From contig NZ_CP012552.1 of NCBI RefSeq assembly GCF_004803855.2, positions 434,001 to 498,000 of the forward strand: DNA of 64,000 nucleotides. The letters run 5' to 3'. Shown here one piece after another: positions 21,047 to 29,350 of this stretch. Each line of letters begins with the position of its first letter. Position 1 is the stretch's first letter. Both the position numbers and the translations under genes were made by a program. Source of the DNA: Campylobacter sp. RM16192 (GTDB lineage Bacteria > Campylobacterota > Campylobacteria > Campylobacterales > Campylobacteraceae). Below the pieces are notes generated by a model. The model was not told the DNA's origin. It searched no databases and saw nothing but the letters and a program-made list of their open reading frames with translations.

Positions 21047-21364
21047 ATGAAATTCAAAAACAACAAAGATAACAAAATCTCCATTAGACTAACCGATAAT
21101 GAAATGAATTTATTGGAAACTAAAGCGTCTTTGTGCGGTTTAAACAAATCAGCGTTTACAAGACATACTATCCTTCACTCCAAACCCCCTATCCATAAAT
21201 TCGATAAAGCTATGGTAGTTCAAATTTCAAGGATAGGAAGCAATCTCGGTCAGGTAGCCAAATATGTCAATAAAAATGAAAGCATCGACCTTATCGCTTT
21301 AAAACATATTATAGAAATTTCTAATTCTATAAATAGTTTGTTAGATAAGGATAAAAAGTGCTAG
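21047..21364 (+). CDS. mobC: MobC-like mobilization accessory protein
   Basis: 105 residues. The N-terminal KISIRLTDNEMNLLETKASLCGLNKSAF is a ribbon-helix-helix-type DNA-binding segment, followed by the MobC core MVVQISRIGSNLGQVAKYVN, which aligns by eye with MbeC/MobC proteins (ISRIGNNLNQIAR pattern). It would bind oriT and help the relaxase open the nick region. AAGGA lies upstream. Its last seven bases overlap the GTG start of the relaxase gene. Confidence 0.85.
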   Translation: MKFKNNKDNKISIRLTDNEMNLLETKASLCGLNKSAFTRHTILHSKPPIHKFDKAMVVQISRIGSNLGQVAKYVNKNESIDLIALKHIIEISNSINSLLDKDKKC

Positions 21365-22902
21365 TTAAATTCTTTTCTAATAAACAAGGCGGAAGCATAT
21401 CCGGGATCAACTATCTTTTAAATCATAGAGTAAAAGACAAAACCGCTTGTGTTATAAAAGGTAGTGAAAGCGTAACCAGAAATATAGTTTCAGGCATAAC
21501 CAAAAAGCAAAAGCTATGTATGGGCTGTCTATCGTTTGAAGAAAAAGATATTGATCTAAAGACTAAACAAAGAGTAATAGATAAATTTGAAACTCTTCTA
21601 TTTGGAGAATATAAAGATAGATACAATATCTTATGGGTAGAACATACCGACAAACAAAGGCTTGAACTAAATTTTGCTATTCCAAAGATAGACTTAATAA
21701 CAGGACTAGCCTTTAATCCTTACTATGATAAAGTAGATAGAAAGTTAGTTGACTCTTGGCAAAACTACACCAATCTAAGATTTAATCTTTCCGATCCAAA
21801 AGATCCTTCTAAATCTCATATACTTCAAGGTTCAAGAAAAGATTTAAATACAGTAAAAGATTATCTAGAACTCGAAAAAATGCTAGTAGATAAGTTAATC
21901 AATAATGAATTTATTTGCAGAGATGACATCTTACAAGCCCTTAAAAATAGCAATATAGAAGTAACCAGAATAGGAAAAGACTATATATCAGTCAAGCTAC
22001 CTAATTCTAAAAAGGCTAAAAGATTTAAAGGAGATATGTTTCATGAAAGCTTTAGCAACACTGCAAGCTTGGAGCAACTCAGAGAAAAGACACAAAGAAG
22101 AGCAAAAGAGTTTAAAGATACAAGGGATGGAAATAATACTGGCGAACAAGAACCAAGAAGTTTCATCTTTGAAAACGAAATATGCAAACCTAGAGACATC
22201 TTTTCAGGAGTTGCAATTGAGAAATTTAGAATTATCAAATTCAAACAAAGCCTGTCAAAAAGAGATCAAGATCTTAACAGACTCAAAACAAAACTTAACA
22301 ATGAAATACAAAAAAGAAACAACTGGCTTAAAGAACAATCTTCAAGAGAGCCAAGACGTAAATTTTATATTAAAACTATCAGTAGTGGCGCTGCTAATAC
22401 TGTTAATAATGTCAGGAGTTTTAATTTGGAAGATGAAATCGAGCAATTCAATACTAATAGATCAAAACAAACAGATGAAAGATTACATAGAGCAATATAT
22501 AAGTGGCAAACAACAATAAATGATAAAACCAAAATCTTTACTACAAGGATGTATTATGACACTGCTAGAGCAGGAATTATTAGAGGAATTATATACAAGA
22601 GAAAAGCAAGAGAAAGAGAGAACGGAGTTGTTCAATCAAGTATTGCTGGAATTAAGGAGTTTGGACAAGAGATTGACCGGCTTAGAGGCAGTATTCAAAG
22701 AACAAACTCTCATGCAACAAGAATTTCAAAATTCATCGATAGATTTAGAAGAAAGATTGATATCCTTAGAGAACTGTCATTCGATATTATCTCAAGAGTT
22801 GGTTGGATTAAAAGGGAAGCTAGAAACTTATTCAAGCTAAAGCTAAACAGATCTAAAGACATATCCAAAAGAAGAGATATGAGTGATATTGGGTTTGGGT
22901 AG
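21358..22902 (+). CDS. mobA: MbeA/MobA-type relaxase (HEN family)
   Basis: 514 residues from a GTG overlapping mobC. The N-terminal third matches ColE1 MbeA in pattern: MxVKFxxxxxGGSxSGxxYLL, then GCLSFEEKDI, then ILWVEHTDKQRLELNFAIP with the H...E-N signature of HEN relaxases, then PYYDKVDRKLVDSWQ. It would nick oriT and pilot the strand. The region from about residue 230 is basic and low in conserved features, and it is shared out of frame with two nested genes (22043-22519 and 22556-22840), exactly as in ColE1-type plasmids. Confidence 0.88.
   Translation: MLVKFFSNKQGGSISGINYLLNHRVKDKTACVIKGSESVTRNIVSGITKKQKLCMGCLSFEEKDIDLKTKQRVIDKFETLLFGEYKDRYNILWVEHTDKQRLELNFAIPKIDLITGLAFNPYYDKVDRKLVDSWQNYTNLRFNLSDPKDPSKSHILQGSRKDLNTVKDYLELEKMLVDKLINNEFICRDDILQALKNSNIEVTRIGKDYISVKLPNSKKAKRFKGDMFHESFSNTASLEQLREKTQRRAKEFKDTRDGNNTGEQEPRSFIFENEICKPRDIFSGVAIEKFRIIKFKQSLSKRDQDLNRLKTKLNNEIQKRNNWLKEQSSREPRRKFYIKTISSGAANTVNNVRSFNLEDEIEQFNTNRSKQTDERLHRAIYKWQTTINDKTKIFTTRMYYDTARAGIIRGIIYKRKARERENGVVQSSIAGIKEFGQEIDRLRGSIQRTNSHATRISKFIDRFRRKIDILRELSFDIISRVGWIKREARNLFKLKLNRSKDISKRRDMSDIGFG
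22043..22519 (+). CDS. mobB: MobB/MbeB-like protein nested in the relaxase gene
   Basis: 158 residues in the +1 frame relative to the relaxase. A GGAGA site (22030-22034) precedes the ATG. The protein has a long charged coiled coil (residues about 15-105, e.g. SLKTKYANLETSFQELQLRNLELS) followed by one membrane helix ILKLSVVALLILLIMSGVLIW and a short polar tail. That order, coiled coil then membrane segment, and the position inside the relaxase gene are those of MbeB of ColE1. It probably anchors the relaxosome at the membrane. Confidence 0.75.
   Translation: MKALATLQAWSNSEKRHKEEQKSLKIQGMEIILANKNQEVSSLKTKYANLETSFQELQLRNLELSNSNKACQKEIKILTDSKQNLTMKYKKETTGLKNNLQESQDVNFILKLSVVALLILLIMSGVLIWKMKSSNSILIDQNKQMKDYIEQYISGKQQ
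22556..22840 (+). CDS. mobD: MobD/MbeD-like coiled-coil protein nested in the relaxase gene
   Basis: 94 residues starting MTLLEQELLEELY at the ATG at 22556, with AAGGA at 22545-22549; a frame start at 22520 lacks a ribosome site. The opening and the heptad-rich coiled coil that follows (LRSLDKRLTGLEAVFKEQTL, LEERLISLENCHSIL) resemble MbeD, which in ColE1 promotes mobilization and entry exclusion. It reads in the same frame as mobB and lies wholly inside the relaxase 3' region. Confidence 0.72.
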   Translation: MTLLEQELLEELYTREKQEKERTELFNQVLLELRSLDKRLTGLEAVFKEQTLMQQEFQNSSIDLEERLISLENCHSILSQELVGLKGKLETYSS

Positions 22903-22952
22903 GATAAATATACCATAAAATAAATAGACACTCTCTTGTCTATCCAACCTGT

Positions 22953-22958
22953 TATAAT
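22953..22958 (+). promoter_or_regulatory. Likely -10 element before the truncated DUF2779 gene
   Basis: TATAAT lies 24 bases before the ATG of the truncated gene. A 7-bp hairpin (ATAGACA/TGTCTAT, 22924-22943) just upstream may end the mob transcript, though it lacks a T tract. Confidence 0.4.
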
Positions 22959-22981
22959 TATAAAAAACAAAAAGGACTAAA

Positions 22982-23236
22982 ATGCTATCTAAATCACAAT
23001 ACACAAGAGGTCTGCAGTGTCCTAAGTCTTTATGGCTTTATAAATTTAGACGTGACCTTGAAAATAAATATATCGATAATACAAAATTTGAGATAGGTAA
23101 TGAAGTAGGTAGGCTTGCACAAGAGTATTTTAAAGGCGGAGTCCTAATAGAGTTTGATTCAAGTAACTTTGAAGGTATGGCAGAAAGGACAAAAGCATGT
23201 TTTATAAAATATTTTATGGCAATATTTATAGTATAG
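22982..23236 (+). pseudogene. Truncated DUF2779-family (Cas4-like nuclease) gene
   Basis: 84 residues. LSKSQYTRGLQCPKSLWLYKFRRDL and FEIGNEVGRLAQEYFKGGV are the standard N-terminus of DUF2779 proteins, which are normally several hundred residues long and related to Cas4-type PD-(D/E)XK nucleases. After KTKACF-like sequence the frame ends in FIKYFMAIFIV-stop and the rest of the family is absent. It has a good promoter and AAAGGA site. It was probably cut off when the neighbouring methyltransferase operon was inserted. Confidence 0.65.
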
Positions 23237-23377
23237 CAAAACATCTATTTAAAACTAACTTTCATAAGTTTAATATTGTTTGGATACATTGCGAAAGACA
23301 AGTTTAAATCCAATGTAGTATAATAGTATATTCTAACAAAATTTTATTATACAATTTGTAAAAATAAAAGGCCGGTT

Positions 23378-24403
23378 GTGATTTATAGAGTAGGTAGCTT
23401 ATTTGCAGGTGTCGGTGGTGTTTGTCAAGCTTTTAAAAACTCAAACTGTAATATAGTATGGGCAAACGAAATTGATCGTAGTGCTTGCAAAACGTATAGG
23501 CTAAATCATAAAAATACCAATCTTATTGAAGATGATGTCAGAAATATAAACAATAAAAATTTAGACGATATAGATATACTCACTGCTGGTTTTCCTTGCC
23601 AACCGTTTTCGCAGGCTGGTCATGGTAAAGGCTTTGAAGATGAGCGCGGTAAGCTTTTTTTTGAGGTTTCTAGATTACTAAAAGAGTTAAAGCCAAAGGC
23701 ATATTTTTTAGAAAATGTTAGAACTTTGACTTCTCATAATAATGGTAAAACATTTCAGACGATAAAAGAAGAGTTGAAATATATAGGATACTCTTTTATT
23801 CCTTTTGTATTAAATGCGTCTAAATATACAAACATACCTCAAGGCAGGGAAAGGATTTATATAGTTGGATTTAGGGATGAAAGTGATTACTGCTTCAACA
23901 AACCAATAAAAGAAAATATATTAGAAACCAGTAGAAATAATTTGCTGTCTGCTAAGTTTCAAATACCAAAGCCAACAAATAAAACACTCAAAAATATAAA
24001 ATCGTTTTTGGATGACAACCATATTATGCCTTCTGATATATACAATAATCAAAACAACGAAATTCATCGTAAAATTATGGATAGTGTTATAGATGAAAAT
24101 ACTGTCTATCAATATAGGCGTTATTATGTTCGCTCCAATAAATCAAACGTCTGCCCTACTCTAACTGCAAATATGGGTGCAGGCGGACACAATATACCTA
24201 TAATATTAAACAATGGAATAATAAGGCGACTTAATCCAAAAGAATGCTTTAATCTACAAGGCTTTCCGCAAGACTTCATGCTTCCAGAAGGCATATCAAG
24301 AGCGCAACTATATAGGCAAGCTGGGAATTCAGTTGTTGTGCCAATGGTTGAGAAAATTGCAAAAGAGATTGTTGCAGTATTAGATGCGGCCGATAGAAGT
24401 TAA
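23378..24403 (+). CDS. DNA (cytosine-5) methyltransferase of the defence operon
   Basis: 341 residues. All main C5-methylase motifs are in order: I SLFAGVGGVCQAF, IV GFPCQPFSQAGHG with the catalytic Cys, VI ENVRTL, VIII PQGRERIYIVGF, IX CPTLTANMGAGGH and X QAGNSVVVP. The start is a GTG at 23378. It would mark host DNA so that the downstream ATPase/Z1/nuclease proteins spare it. It overlaps the ATPase gene by 20 bases. The recognition sequence cannot be read from the protein. Confidence 0.92.
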   Translation: MIYRVGSLFAGVGGVCQAFKNSNCNIVWANEIDRSACKTYRLNHKNTNLIEDDVRNINNKNLDDIDILTAGFPCQPFSQAGHGKGFEDERGKLFFEVSRLLKELKPKAYFLENVRTLTSHNNGKTFQTIKEELKYIGYSFIPFVLNASKYTNIPQGRERIYIVGFRDESDYCFNKPIKENILETSRNNLLSAKFQIPKPTNKTLKNIKSFLDDNHIMPSDIYNNQNNEIHRKIMDSVIDENTVYQYRRYYVRSNKSNVCPTLTANMGAGGHNIPIILNNGIIRRLNPKECFNLQGFPQDFMLPEGISRAQLYRQAGNSVVVPMVEKIAKEIVAVLDAADRS

Positions 24404-25784
24404 TCCAAACGTTGCAAATTTCGTTAAGTCACTTCGTGATATAGGGTATACTTTTGAGGTGGCAGTTGCCGATATTATTGACAACAGTATTTCTGCTGGT
24501 GCAAATAATATAAAAATTTACGCCGTGCAAAATCCTAAACCATTGTTTTGTGTCTTAGATAATGGCTTAGGAATGAATAACGATGAACTAATAGAAGCAA
24601 TGAGATTATCATCAAAAAATCCAGATGATGAAAGAGATAATGCTGCACTTGGTAAATTTGGCTTAGGTCTTAAGACTGCTTCATTTTCGCAGTGCAAAAA
24701 ACTCACCGTTGTAACAAAGAAAAATAATGATATTTCTGCCAAGCAATGGGATTTGGACTATATCTCCAGGAATGATAAATGGCTACTTTTAACACCAGAC
24801 CTAAGCGAATATAAAAATATTGATATTTTTAATAATTTTTATGAAAACAATAACTCTACTATTATAATATGGGAAGAAATAGATAAAGTTGGACAAATTT
24901 CAGAATACTTAGAAACACTAAGAAATCATTTATCTTTGGTTTTTCATCAATTTTTAGAAGGAATAGGTGGGGAAAAAATAAAAATATATATAAACAATAA
25001 TCTTTTGTTGCCTTTTAATCCTTTTAATCCAACACATGATGCAACTTTTATTAAATCAACCGAGTTAATAAAATATAATGATAAGGAAATAAAAATAACC
25101 CCCTTTATTTTGCCGCATCACTCAAAAGTTTCTGTTTCTGAGTGGGAAAAATATGGAGGAAGTGAGGGCTATATAAAATCGCAAGGCTTCTATCTCTATA
25201 GGGCTCACAGATTACTTGTTTATGGTAAATGGTGGGGAATTTTAAAATCCAGTGACGCAACAAAACTTGTTCGTATAAAAATTGAAATTTCAAACGATCA
25301 AGATGAGCTATGGAATATAGATGTAAAAAAATCTATTGCAAATCCCATCCCTGGATTAAAAGATGAATTAAAAAGAGTTGCTTTGCATTCTGTCAAAGAT
25401 GGAATGAAGCCTTTTTCTACCCGCGGTCGCAGGATAAACGATAAGAATATTACAAGATTTTGGAATTTGGTTTATGAGGATAATAAACTTTACTTTGCTA
25501 TAAATAAAGAAAATCCAATGTATCAAAAGCTATTGGATTTGTTGGATTTAAAATCGAGAGAAATATTACAAATGTATCTAAAATCACTTCAGGCATACAT
25601 TCCACTCGAAGCAATACAAGCTCAAGTTCAGCAAAATCCGCATAGTTTTAAACAAGAGGATGCTATTTCAAATCAAGAAGCGGTTAAAATTCTAAAATAC
25701 TTACAGAGCATAGGTCTTAGTGAAGATGAGATTAAAAAAATAGAAATTTTTAAAAAACATAAGGAGTTATTTGATGGGAAATAG
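24384..25784 (+). CDS. GHKL ATPase (MutL/MORC-like) of the defence operon
   Basis: 466 residues. The GHKL ATP-binding fold occupies about residues 15-180: N-box VADIIDNSISAGANNIKI, G1 box DNGLGMNNDEL and G2 box GKFGLGLKTASF. The C-terminal half carries FYLYRAHRLLVYGKW, typical of MORC/Hsp90-like ATPases of restriction-type systems, and ends in a helical tail. It is expected to change shape with ATP and load the nuclease. It overlaps the Z1 gene by 11 bases. Confidence 0.88.
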   Translation: MRPIEVNPNVANFVKSLRDIGYTFEVAVADIIDNSISAGANNIKIYAVQNPKPLFCVLDNGLGMNNDELIEAMRLSSKNPDDERDNAALGKFGLGLKTASFSQCKKLTVVTKKNNDISAKQWDLDYISRNDKWLLLTPDLSEYKNIDIFNNFYENNNSTIIIWEEIDKVGQISEYLETLRNHLSLVFHQFLEGIGGEKIKIYINNNLLLPFNPFNPTHDATFIKSTELIKYNDKEIKITPFILPHHSKVSVSEWEKYGGSEGYIKSQGFYLYRAHRLLVYGKWWGILKSSDATKLVRIKIEISNDQDELWNIDVKKSIANPIPGLKDELKRVALHSVKDGMKPFSTRGRRINDKNITRFWNLVYEDNKLYFAINKENPMYQKLLDLLDLKSREILQMYLKSLQAYIPLEAIQAQVQQNPHSFKQEDAISNQEAVKILKYLQSIGLSEDEIKKIEIFKKHKELFDGK

Positions 25785-28437
25785 TTTTTATGAAGTGGTT
25801 TTTGAGTTTTCAAAAAAACGTTTAACCGAGAAATACTCAGTACAAAATGGGGTTTTGGAAGCAGGTGATATTGAAAGTGAAATAACTAAAACAAGAAAAA
25901 TTATTGAATCTGAAGTTAAAACTAATATATTTAACCAAGATGGCAATTTTTTGGATAGTGATTATAAAAGACTACAAGATGATTTAGAAAAATATTTTAA
26001 TGTTAGAATGAATTTGGGACTAGTAATAAAAGGCAATGAGCAAAAGCGACGCAATACTTCTTGGTATAGCATCAATACAAAAGCTAATAACATGAACTTT
26101 TATTGGGATAGATTGGAAAAACTTTATAAGGGCTTCTTGTCTCCACAAGTTATTAAAACAGTAGATGATGATACAGATATTATAATGAATCAAATTGGAG
26201 ATCCAAGAGAGGATAAGTTTAGTATATATGGTATGGTTGTAGGACATGTTCAGTCTGGTAAAACTTCAAACTATGCTTCTTTGATATGCAAGGCTGCTGA
26301 TATGGGCTATAAATTTATAGTTGTTGTAGCTGGAGACAAAAACAATCTTAGAAACCAGACTCAAGTTCGTATAAACCAGGCTTTTGTCGGCAAAAACGAT
26401 ACAATGATGGTCGGGGTTGGGCTTAATGACTTGCAAAACGCAAATAAAATGCAACCGATTAGTTTAACAACAGAAACACATGATTTTAACACAAGAGATG
26501 CACGTAAAAATTCACAAGGTATAAATTTTGACAATATAAATACTCCTGTACTTTTGGTAATAAAGAAAAATGCAAGCACACTTTCTAATGTTATAAAGTG
26601 GATTAAATCTCATTATAGCGGTAAAATTTCAAAACATGCCATGCTACTAATAGATGATGAGTCCGATTATGCTTCCATAAACACAAAAGAGGAAGATAAT
26701 CCAACTACTATAAATAAAGAATTAAGGGCTCTCTTGGAACTCTTTGAAAAAAGCTCCTACGTTGCATATACTGCTACCCCTTATGCAAATATTTTTATAG
26801 ATCATACGATAGAAGATGAGCAAAGCGTAAAGATTAAAGATATGGATGAATGGATTTCGAAAGATTTGTTTCCAAGAGATTTTATTTACGCCCTTGATGC
26901 ACCAAGTAATTATTTCGGTGCTGAAAAAATTTTTATAGAAAGTTCTGACAAATATTTAGTAGATATCAACGACTATGATGAACATATTCCTTTAAAACAT
27001 AAAAAAGATTATTCTTTATCTGAATTACCAAACAGCTTATTTGAGGCTATAAATGTATTTATGTTAAATGTTGCAATAAGAGATCTCAGAGGGCAAGTTA
27101 AGCACAACAGTATGCTTGTTAATATTAGCCGTTTTTCTGATATACATGAAAAGATTGCTTGCCTGATAAACGAATACTTAAAAGCGCTTAAAAAAGATAT
27201 TAGTGCCTATATTTTACTTTCAAATTCAGCAGAACAAAGTAGTTTCATATCAAATTTAAAGGATATTTTTGAAGCAAAATTTAATATAGAATTTTCATGG
27301 CAAGATATTTCAAACAAATTATCCGAAATAGCAAATAGCATTCTAGTAATAGAAGTTCACCAAAATAGCAAAAAACGACTTGATTATAATACTGATGAAA
27401 GAATAAATGTCATTGCAGTTGGAGGGCTTAGCTTATCGCGTGGTTTTACCCTTGAAGGACTTAGTGTAAGTTACTTTATAAGAAGTACAATATTTTACGA
27501 TACTCTTATGCAGATGGGTAGATGGTTTGGCTATAGGCAAGGCTATGAGGATTTGTGTAAAATTTATATGCCAGAGGATATTAAAAACTATTTTAGATTT
27601 ATTATTGAGGCTACAAATGAGCTTATGTATAAATTTAAAGATATGGCGGAAGACGGTTTGACACCTTATAATTTTGGATTAGCTGTCAGACAAGACCCAA
27701 ATAGTCAACTACAAATTACAGCTAAAAATAAGATGAAACATGCGGAAGAGAGGTATGTTTCACTGGACTTAAGTGGAAAACTAATAGAAACCGTAAGATT
27801 TGCTAAAAACCCACGACTTCATGAGATGAATTTAAATAATTTGAAAAATTTAATAGAATCTCTTGATAAAGGCGACAAAAAAGGAAGTGCTATCATATAT
27901 AAAAATATAGACAAAAGTAAAATATCAAATTTTATCAATAACTTTGATGTTATAAAAGCTCATATGCAGTTAGACTTTGTTAAGACTTATCTAGAAGAGA
28001 AGAATACAATGTGGGATGTTGTCCTTTATGGAGGCAAAGGTGAATTTGCAGAAGGAATTGGGATAAATATGGAAGAACGCTCAAAGTTACAAGACAAGGG
28101 CAAATATATAGAGCTTGGAAATAGAAAATTATCAGCAGGAGATCCTGAAAAAGTATTACTTGATGATGAAATCTACGAACAAAGCAAAAAAGAAAAGAGA
28201 GGAGATAGGTCTTCTTTTTTAAGAAAAAATCTCAAAAATCCAGTTTTAATGCTACATGTATTAGATGCAAAAAATAATCAAATTGGCTTTGAATGCAGCG
28301 TGCTACCTGCATACGGTGTTTGTTTTCCTAACGATGGTGTTGATAGCAACTCTCAAACCATTAAATACCTAATTAATAAAGTATACCAAGAGGAGATGTT
28401 TTTAGAATTTAATGAATTAGAAGAACAAGATGATTAA
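25774..28437 (+). CDS. Z1-domain protein (helicase-like ATPase) of the defence operon
   Basis: 887 residues from the ATG at 25774 with AAGGAG seven bases upstream. A P-loop GHVQSGKTSNYAS lies near residue 154, a Walker B-like LLIDDESDYAS near 291, TATPYANIFID near 333, and the Z1 signature VIAVGGLSLSRGFTLEGL ... QMGRWFGYRQGY in the second half, resembling superfamily 2 helicase motifs V-VI. Z1 proteins occur beside MORC-type ATPases and DUF4420 nucleases. It overlaps the next gene by eight bases. Confidence 0.9.
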   Translation: MGNSFYEVVFEFSKKRLTEKYSVQNGVLEAGDIESEITKTRKIIESEVKTNIFNQDGNFLDSDYKRLQDDLEKYFNVRMNLGLVIKGNEQKRRNTSWYSINTKANNMNFYWDRLEKLYKGFLSPQVIKTVDDDTDIIMNQIGDPREDKFSIYGMVVGHVQSGKTSNYASLICKAADMGYKFIVVVAGDKNNLRNQTQVRINQAFVGKNDTMMVGVGLNDLQNANKMQPISLTTETHDFNTRDARKNSQGINFDNINTPVLLVIKKNASTLSNVIKWIKSHYSGKISKHAMLLIDDESDYASINTKEEDNPTTINKELRALLELFEKSSYVAYTATPYANIFIDHTIEDEQSVKIKDMDEWISKDLFPRDFIYALDAPSNYFGAEKIFIESSDKYLVDINDYDEHIPLKHKKDYSLSELPNSLFEAINVFMLNVAIRDLRGQVKHNSMLVNISRFSDIHEKIACLINEYLKALKKDISAYILLSNSAEQSSFISNLKDIFEAKFNIEFSWQDISNKLSEIANSILVIEVHQNSKKRLDYNTDERINVIAVGGLSLSRGFTLEGLSVSYFIRSTIFYDTLMQMGRWFGYRQGYEDLCKIYMPEDIKNYFRFIIEATNELMYKFKDMAEDGLTPYNFGLAVRQDPNSQLQITAKNKMKHAEERYVSLDLSGKLIETVRFAKNPRLHEMNLNNLKNLIESLDKGDKKGSAIIYKNIDKSKISNFINNFDVIKAHMQLDFVKTYLEEKNTMWDVVLYGGKGEFAEGIGINMEERSKLQDKGKYIELGNRKLSAGDPEKVLLDDEIYEQSKKEKRGDRSSFLRKNLKNPVLMLHVLDAKNNQIGFECSVLPAYGVCFPNDGVDSNSQTIKYLINKVYQEEMFLEFNELEEQDD

Positions 28438-29341
28438 TCATTGGAAAGATATGCAAAACAACACTAAAAGAAGAGTTGGCGGTAGCAGTAATTATGATAT
28501 TTTTTGGATGGTTGATTTAGATGGAAGATATGCTTTTGGCATTGAGCTAGATTTTTGTCAAAAAACTAGTAAAAAAAGTATGAAATTTATTGGTTTAAAC
28601 ACGCTAAGAAAAGACTTTGAAAATGCTACTAAGTTTTACTTAGCACTAAATGACAATTCTAATTGGAAGCTGTTTGCATTGGTTTGTAGTGATATTATTT
28701 CACTTTTAAATACTTGCAATGATGAAAAAGGCATTATAGAAAATATAGAAAGACGACTTTTAAAGTGGAAGAAATTTTTTATTTTAAATGTTGATGATGA
28801 TTTTGGAATAGAAAAGCAAATGGGATTGTTTGGTGAGCTAAGCTTCTTAAGTGATATTGCTTCTAAACAAGTTGGTTTTGAATATGCATTGGATTCTTGG
28901 GTTGGAGCAAGTTTTGATAAACAAGATTTTATATTTAATAATTGTGCTGTTGAGGTAAAAACATATAAAACTTCAAAATCGCCAAATGTAACAATTTCAT
29001 CTGCGTATCAACTTCACACAAGCAAAGAAAAATTGTACTTGGTCGCGTATGCTTTATCTGTGAATTCTCAAGGACTTAGTATTGAGGATATTGTAAAAAG
29101 TATAGAAACAAAGATTACTGATGTAGAGGCATTTTATAGAAAGCTTTTTTTGTATGGTTACAAAGCAAATTCTAAATCGAAACTACAAAAATTCAAAATA
29201 GATAAAATTTTATTTTTCAACGTAGATGATAAATTTCCAAAAATTATTGCGACAGATATAGATCCTAGAATTTATGACGTAAAATACACAATAAATTTAC
29301 TAAAATGTAATGAATTTTTATTAGATCAAATAAAACTTTAA
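28430..29341 (+). CDS. DUF4420 PD-(D/E)XK nuclease of the defence operon
   Basis: 303 residues. MGLFGELSFLSDIASKQVG and the following SWVGASFDKQDFIFNNCAVEVKTYKTS give the family core, with D in KQDF and E-x-K in EVKTYK forming the nuclease triad. This is probably the DNA-cleaving component. It is coupled to the Z1 gene and followed by the AIPR gene after nine bases. Confidence 0.87.
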   Translation: MINHWKDMQNNTKRRVGGSSNYDIFWMVDLDGRYAFGIELDFCQKTSKKSMKFIGLNTLRKDFENATKFYLALNDNSNWKLFALVCSDIISLLNTCNDEKGIIENIERRLLKWKKFFILNVDDDFGIEKQMGLFGELSFLSDIASKQVGFEYALDSWVGASFDKQDFIFNNCAVEVKTYKTSKSPNVTISSAYQLHTSKEKLYLVAYALSVNSQGLSIEDIVKSIETKITDVEAFYRKLFLYGYKANSKSKLQKFKIDKILFFNVDDKFPKIIATDIDPRIYDVKYTINLLKCNEFLLDQIKL

Positions 29342-29350
29342 AGGCAAAAT

